A stretch of DNA of 64,000 nt from Tellurirhabdus rosea (GTDB lineage: Bacteria > Bacteroidota > Bacteroidia > Cytophagales > Spirosomataceae): contig NZ_CP111085.1 in NCBI RefSeq assembly GCF_026278345.1, positions 694,001 to 758,000 of the forward strand. Direction: 5' to 3'. The translations under genes were made by a program, and so were the position numbers. The notes beneath the pieces are model-generated. The model saw only the letters and a list, made by a program, of their open reading frames with translations, had not been told where the DNA came from and did no database searches. Positions 63,129 to 64,000 of this stretch are shown here, piece after piece (position 1 is the first letter of the stretch; every line of letters starts with the position of its first letter).

Positions 63129-63978
63129 CGAGGACCAGCCCCGCGCGGTTGAGCAGCGATAATTTTTCCCGGAAAAACAAGGCCGCCACGCCCGCCGCCA
63201 GCACTATGACGCCGATGTTATAAAGCGGGTACACAAACGCGCCGTTGCCGCCAAAGGCCGACAGGGCCAGCAGCAGGGTGTAAAAACTGAGGTAGTTGGG
63301 CACGCCAAGCGTGAGCGCCCCGGCCAGATTGCGCGCTTCCAGCTTTTCCTTTCCCTGCAAAAGCCGGATCAGCAGCATCAGCAACCCCGCCGCAATGGCT
63401 CCCATGACCATCGTCAGCGTGACGCGGGCGGTCTGGTCGGGCGACGGAATAAAGTGGATGTTCATGTAGTTGATGAGCGTGTTGGTCAGGCCGTACATCA
63501 GAAACACCGCTACCGGCAGCAGCGCCGCCAGCCCCCGCGACCGAACGGCCCCGCTCTCTTCCTTTTTGAACGTGCTGAGTCCAACGGCCACCACGGCCAG
63601 CACCAGACCCAGATAGTTGAAGCCGTCAAAGGCCTTGCCGCCCGTTTTGAAGACAAACAGGCTGATGGTGACCGGAATGACCAGCGAGAGGTTGTTGGCC
63701 AGCGAGGTCGCCGTAATGCCCGTTCGCTGGGTGGAAGCGCCGGAAAGCAGAAACGTCAGGATGAAACCCACGCCCAGTCCCAGCGCCAGCCAGGTCCAGT
63801 CCTGCGAGAACTCCACGGCGAAGGACTGCCCGGCGGGCAGCAGCGCCAGTCCCGTCAGGAAGCAGACCGGATAATTGAAGACAATCGCCTGAAAGGTATT
63901 GACGCCGTAGCGCGGAAAAAGCCGGAAGTTCAGCAGCAGCAGCACCGACAGCCCGATGCTCAGAAGAAGATAAATCAT
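63073..63978 (-). CDS. EamA-type (DMT superfamily) transporter
   Basis: 301-aa inner-membrane protein with ten predicted helices in two homologous halves, as in drug/metabolite transporters. Segments such as IYLLLSIGLSVLLLLNFRLF, FILTFLLSGASTQRTGITAT, LAVVAVGLSTFKKEE, PLYNIGVIVLAAGVAALFF and LNRAGLVLAIVAIGLISWQE fit the EamA pattern. Start ATG at 63978. The last 56 bp overlap the HXXEE gene. Substrate unknown. Confidence 0.87.
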   Translation of the reverse strand: MIYLLLSIGLSVLLLLNFRLFPRYGVNTFQAIVFNYPVCFLTGLALLPAGQSFAVEFSQDWTWLALGLGVGFILTFLLSGASTQRTGITATSLANNLSLVIPVTISLFVFKTGGKAFDGFNYLGLVLAVVAVGLSTFKKEESGAVRSRGLAALLPVAVFLMYGLTNTLINYMNIHFIPSPDQTARVTLTMVMGAIAAGLLMLLIRLLQGKEKLEARNLAGALTLGVPNYLSFYTLLLALSAFGGNGAFVYPLYNIGVIVLAAGVAALFFREKLSLLNRAGLVLAIVAIGLISWQELAGALR

Positions 63979-64000
63979 GCGGCAAATGTATAGATTGCCG

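Overview
This 64 kb window is chromosomal DNA from a high-GC member of the Bacteroidota, most likely Cytophagales (Spirosoma/Larkinella-like; this is a family-level guess from gene content and protein style). The support is SusC/SusD pairs, a GLPGLI protein next to an outer-membrane beta-barrel protein, promoters of the TTG-N19-TAnnTTTG type, and the absence of Shine-Dalgarno sites. I found no rRNA, tRNA, CRISPR array, integrase or IS transposase. The DNA reads as ordinary chromosome with many intergenic hairpin repeats and several fragments of decayed duplicate genes.

Layout. (1) 1-15286: a pectin/rhamnogalacturonan utilisation locus. A minus-strand series holds oligogalacturonate lyase, a GH105 hydrolase, a GH106 alpha-L-rhamnosidase, L-rhamnose mutarotase, SusC, SusD and a second SusC cut by the window edge; a LacI-type regulator is divergent. 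The two susC promoters and the lyase/lacI promoter region share a two-part sequence motif. (2) 15283-24182: DUF72, a TonB-like protein, a membrane acyltransferase, two stand-alone response-regulator receivers (one with Glu in place of the phospho-acceptor Asp) and a GLPGLI/beta-barrel operon. (3) 24308-30383: dabA-dabB-sulP, an inorganic-carbon uptake operon. (4) 31240-39960: a cytoplasmic GH2, small exported proteins, an M42 peptidase, a ROK regulator, a pentonate-type IlvD/Edd dehydratase and a sterol-desaturase-like hydroxylase. (5) 40456-53100: katG, rifampin ADP-ribosyltransferase with a decayed second copy, a beta-barrel receptor, an EthA-like monooxygenase, a TPR lipoprotein, a PH-domain protein, an unusual lipoprotein-type short-chain dehydrogenase, DUF1569 and an AHSA1-type protein. 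(6) 53108-63978: a TPR histidine kinase, then the most interesting locus, then dienelactone hydrolase, paired DUF421 proteins, a DUF5009-like membrane protein, an HXXEE protein and an EamA-type transporter.

The prime candidate for an undescribed system is the minus-strand three-gene operon at 58431-55067. It encodes an unknown 189-aa protein, an aminoglycoside-phosphotransferase-fold kinase, and a HopA1-family (phospho-Ser/Thr lyase-like) protein whose C-terminus resembles a miniature LanC domain. A kinase plus HopA1 lyase is the dehydratase pair of class V lanthipeptides and thioamitides. Here the pair occurs in a Bacteroidota, with no recognisable precursor peptide gene and with a possible cyclase remnant fused to the lyase.

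A second theme is a set of long intergenic stem-loops built from short degenerate words (TGAATGAC/TGATTGAA, GTTTAAGGTTTA, TTTTCTGTTTTC). They sit directly at the 3' ends of genes and in at least four cases supply the stop codon.
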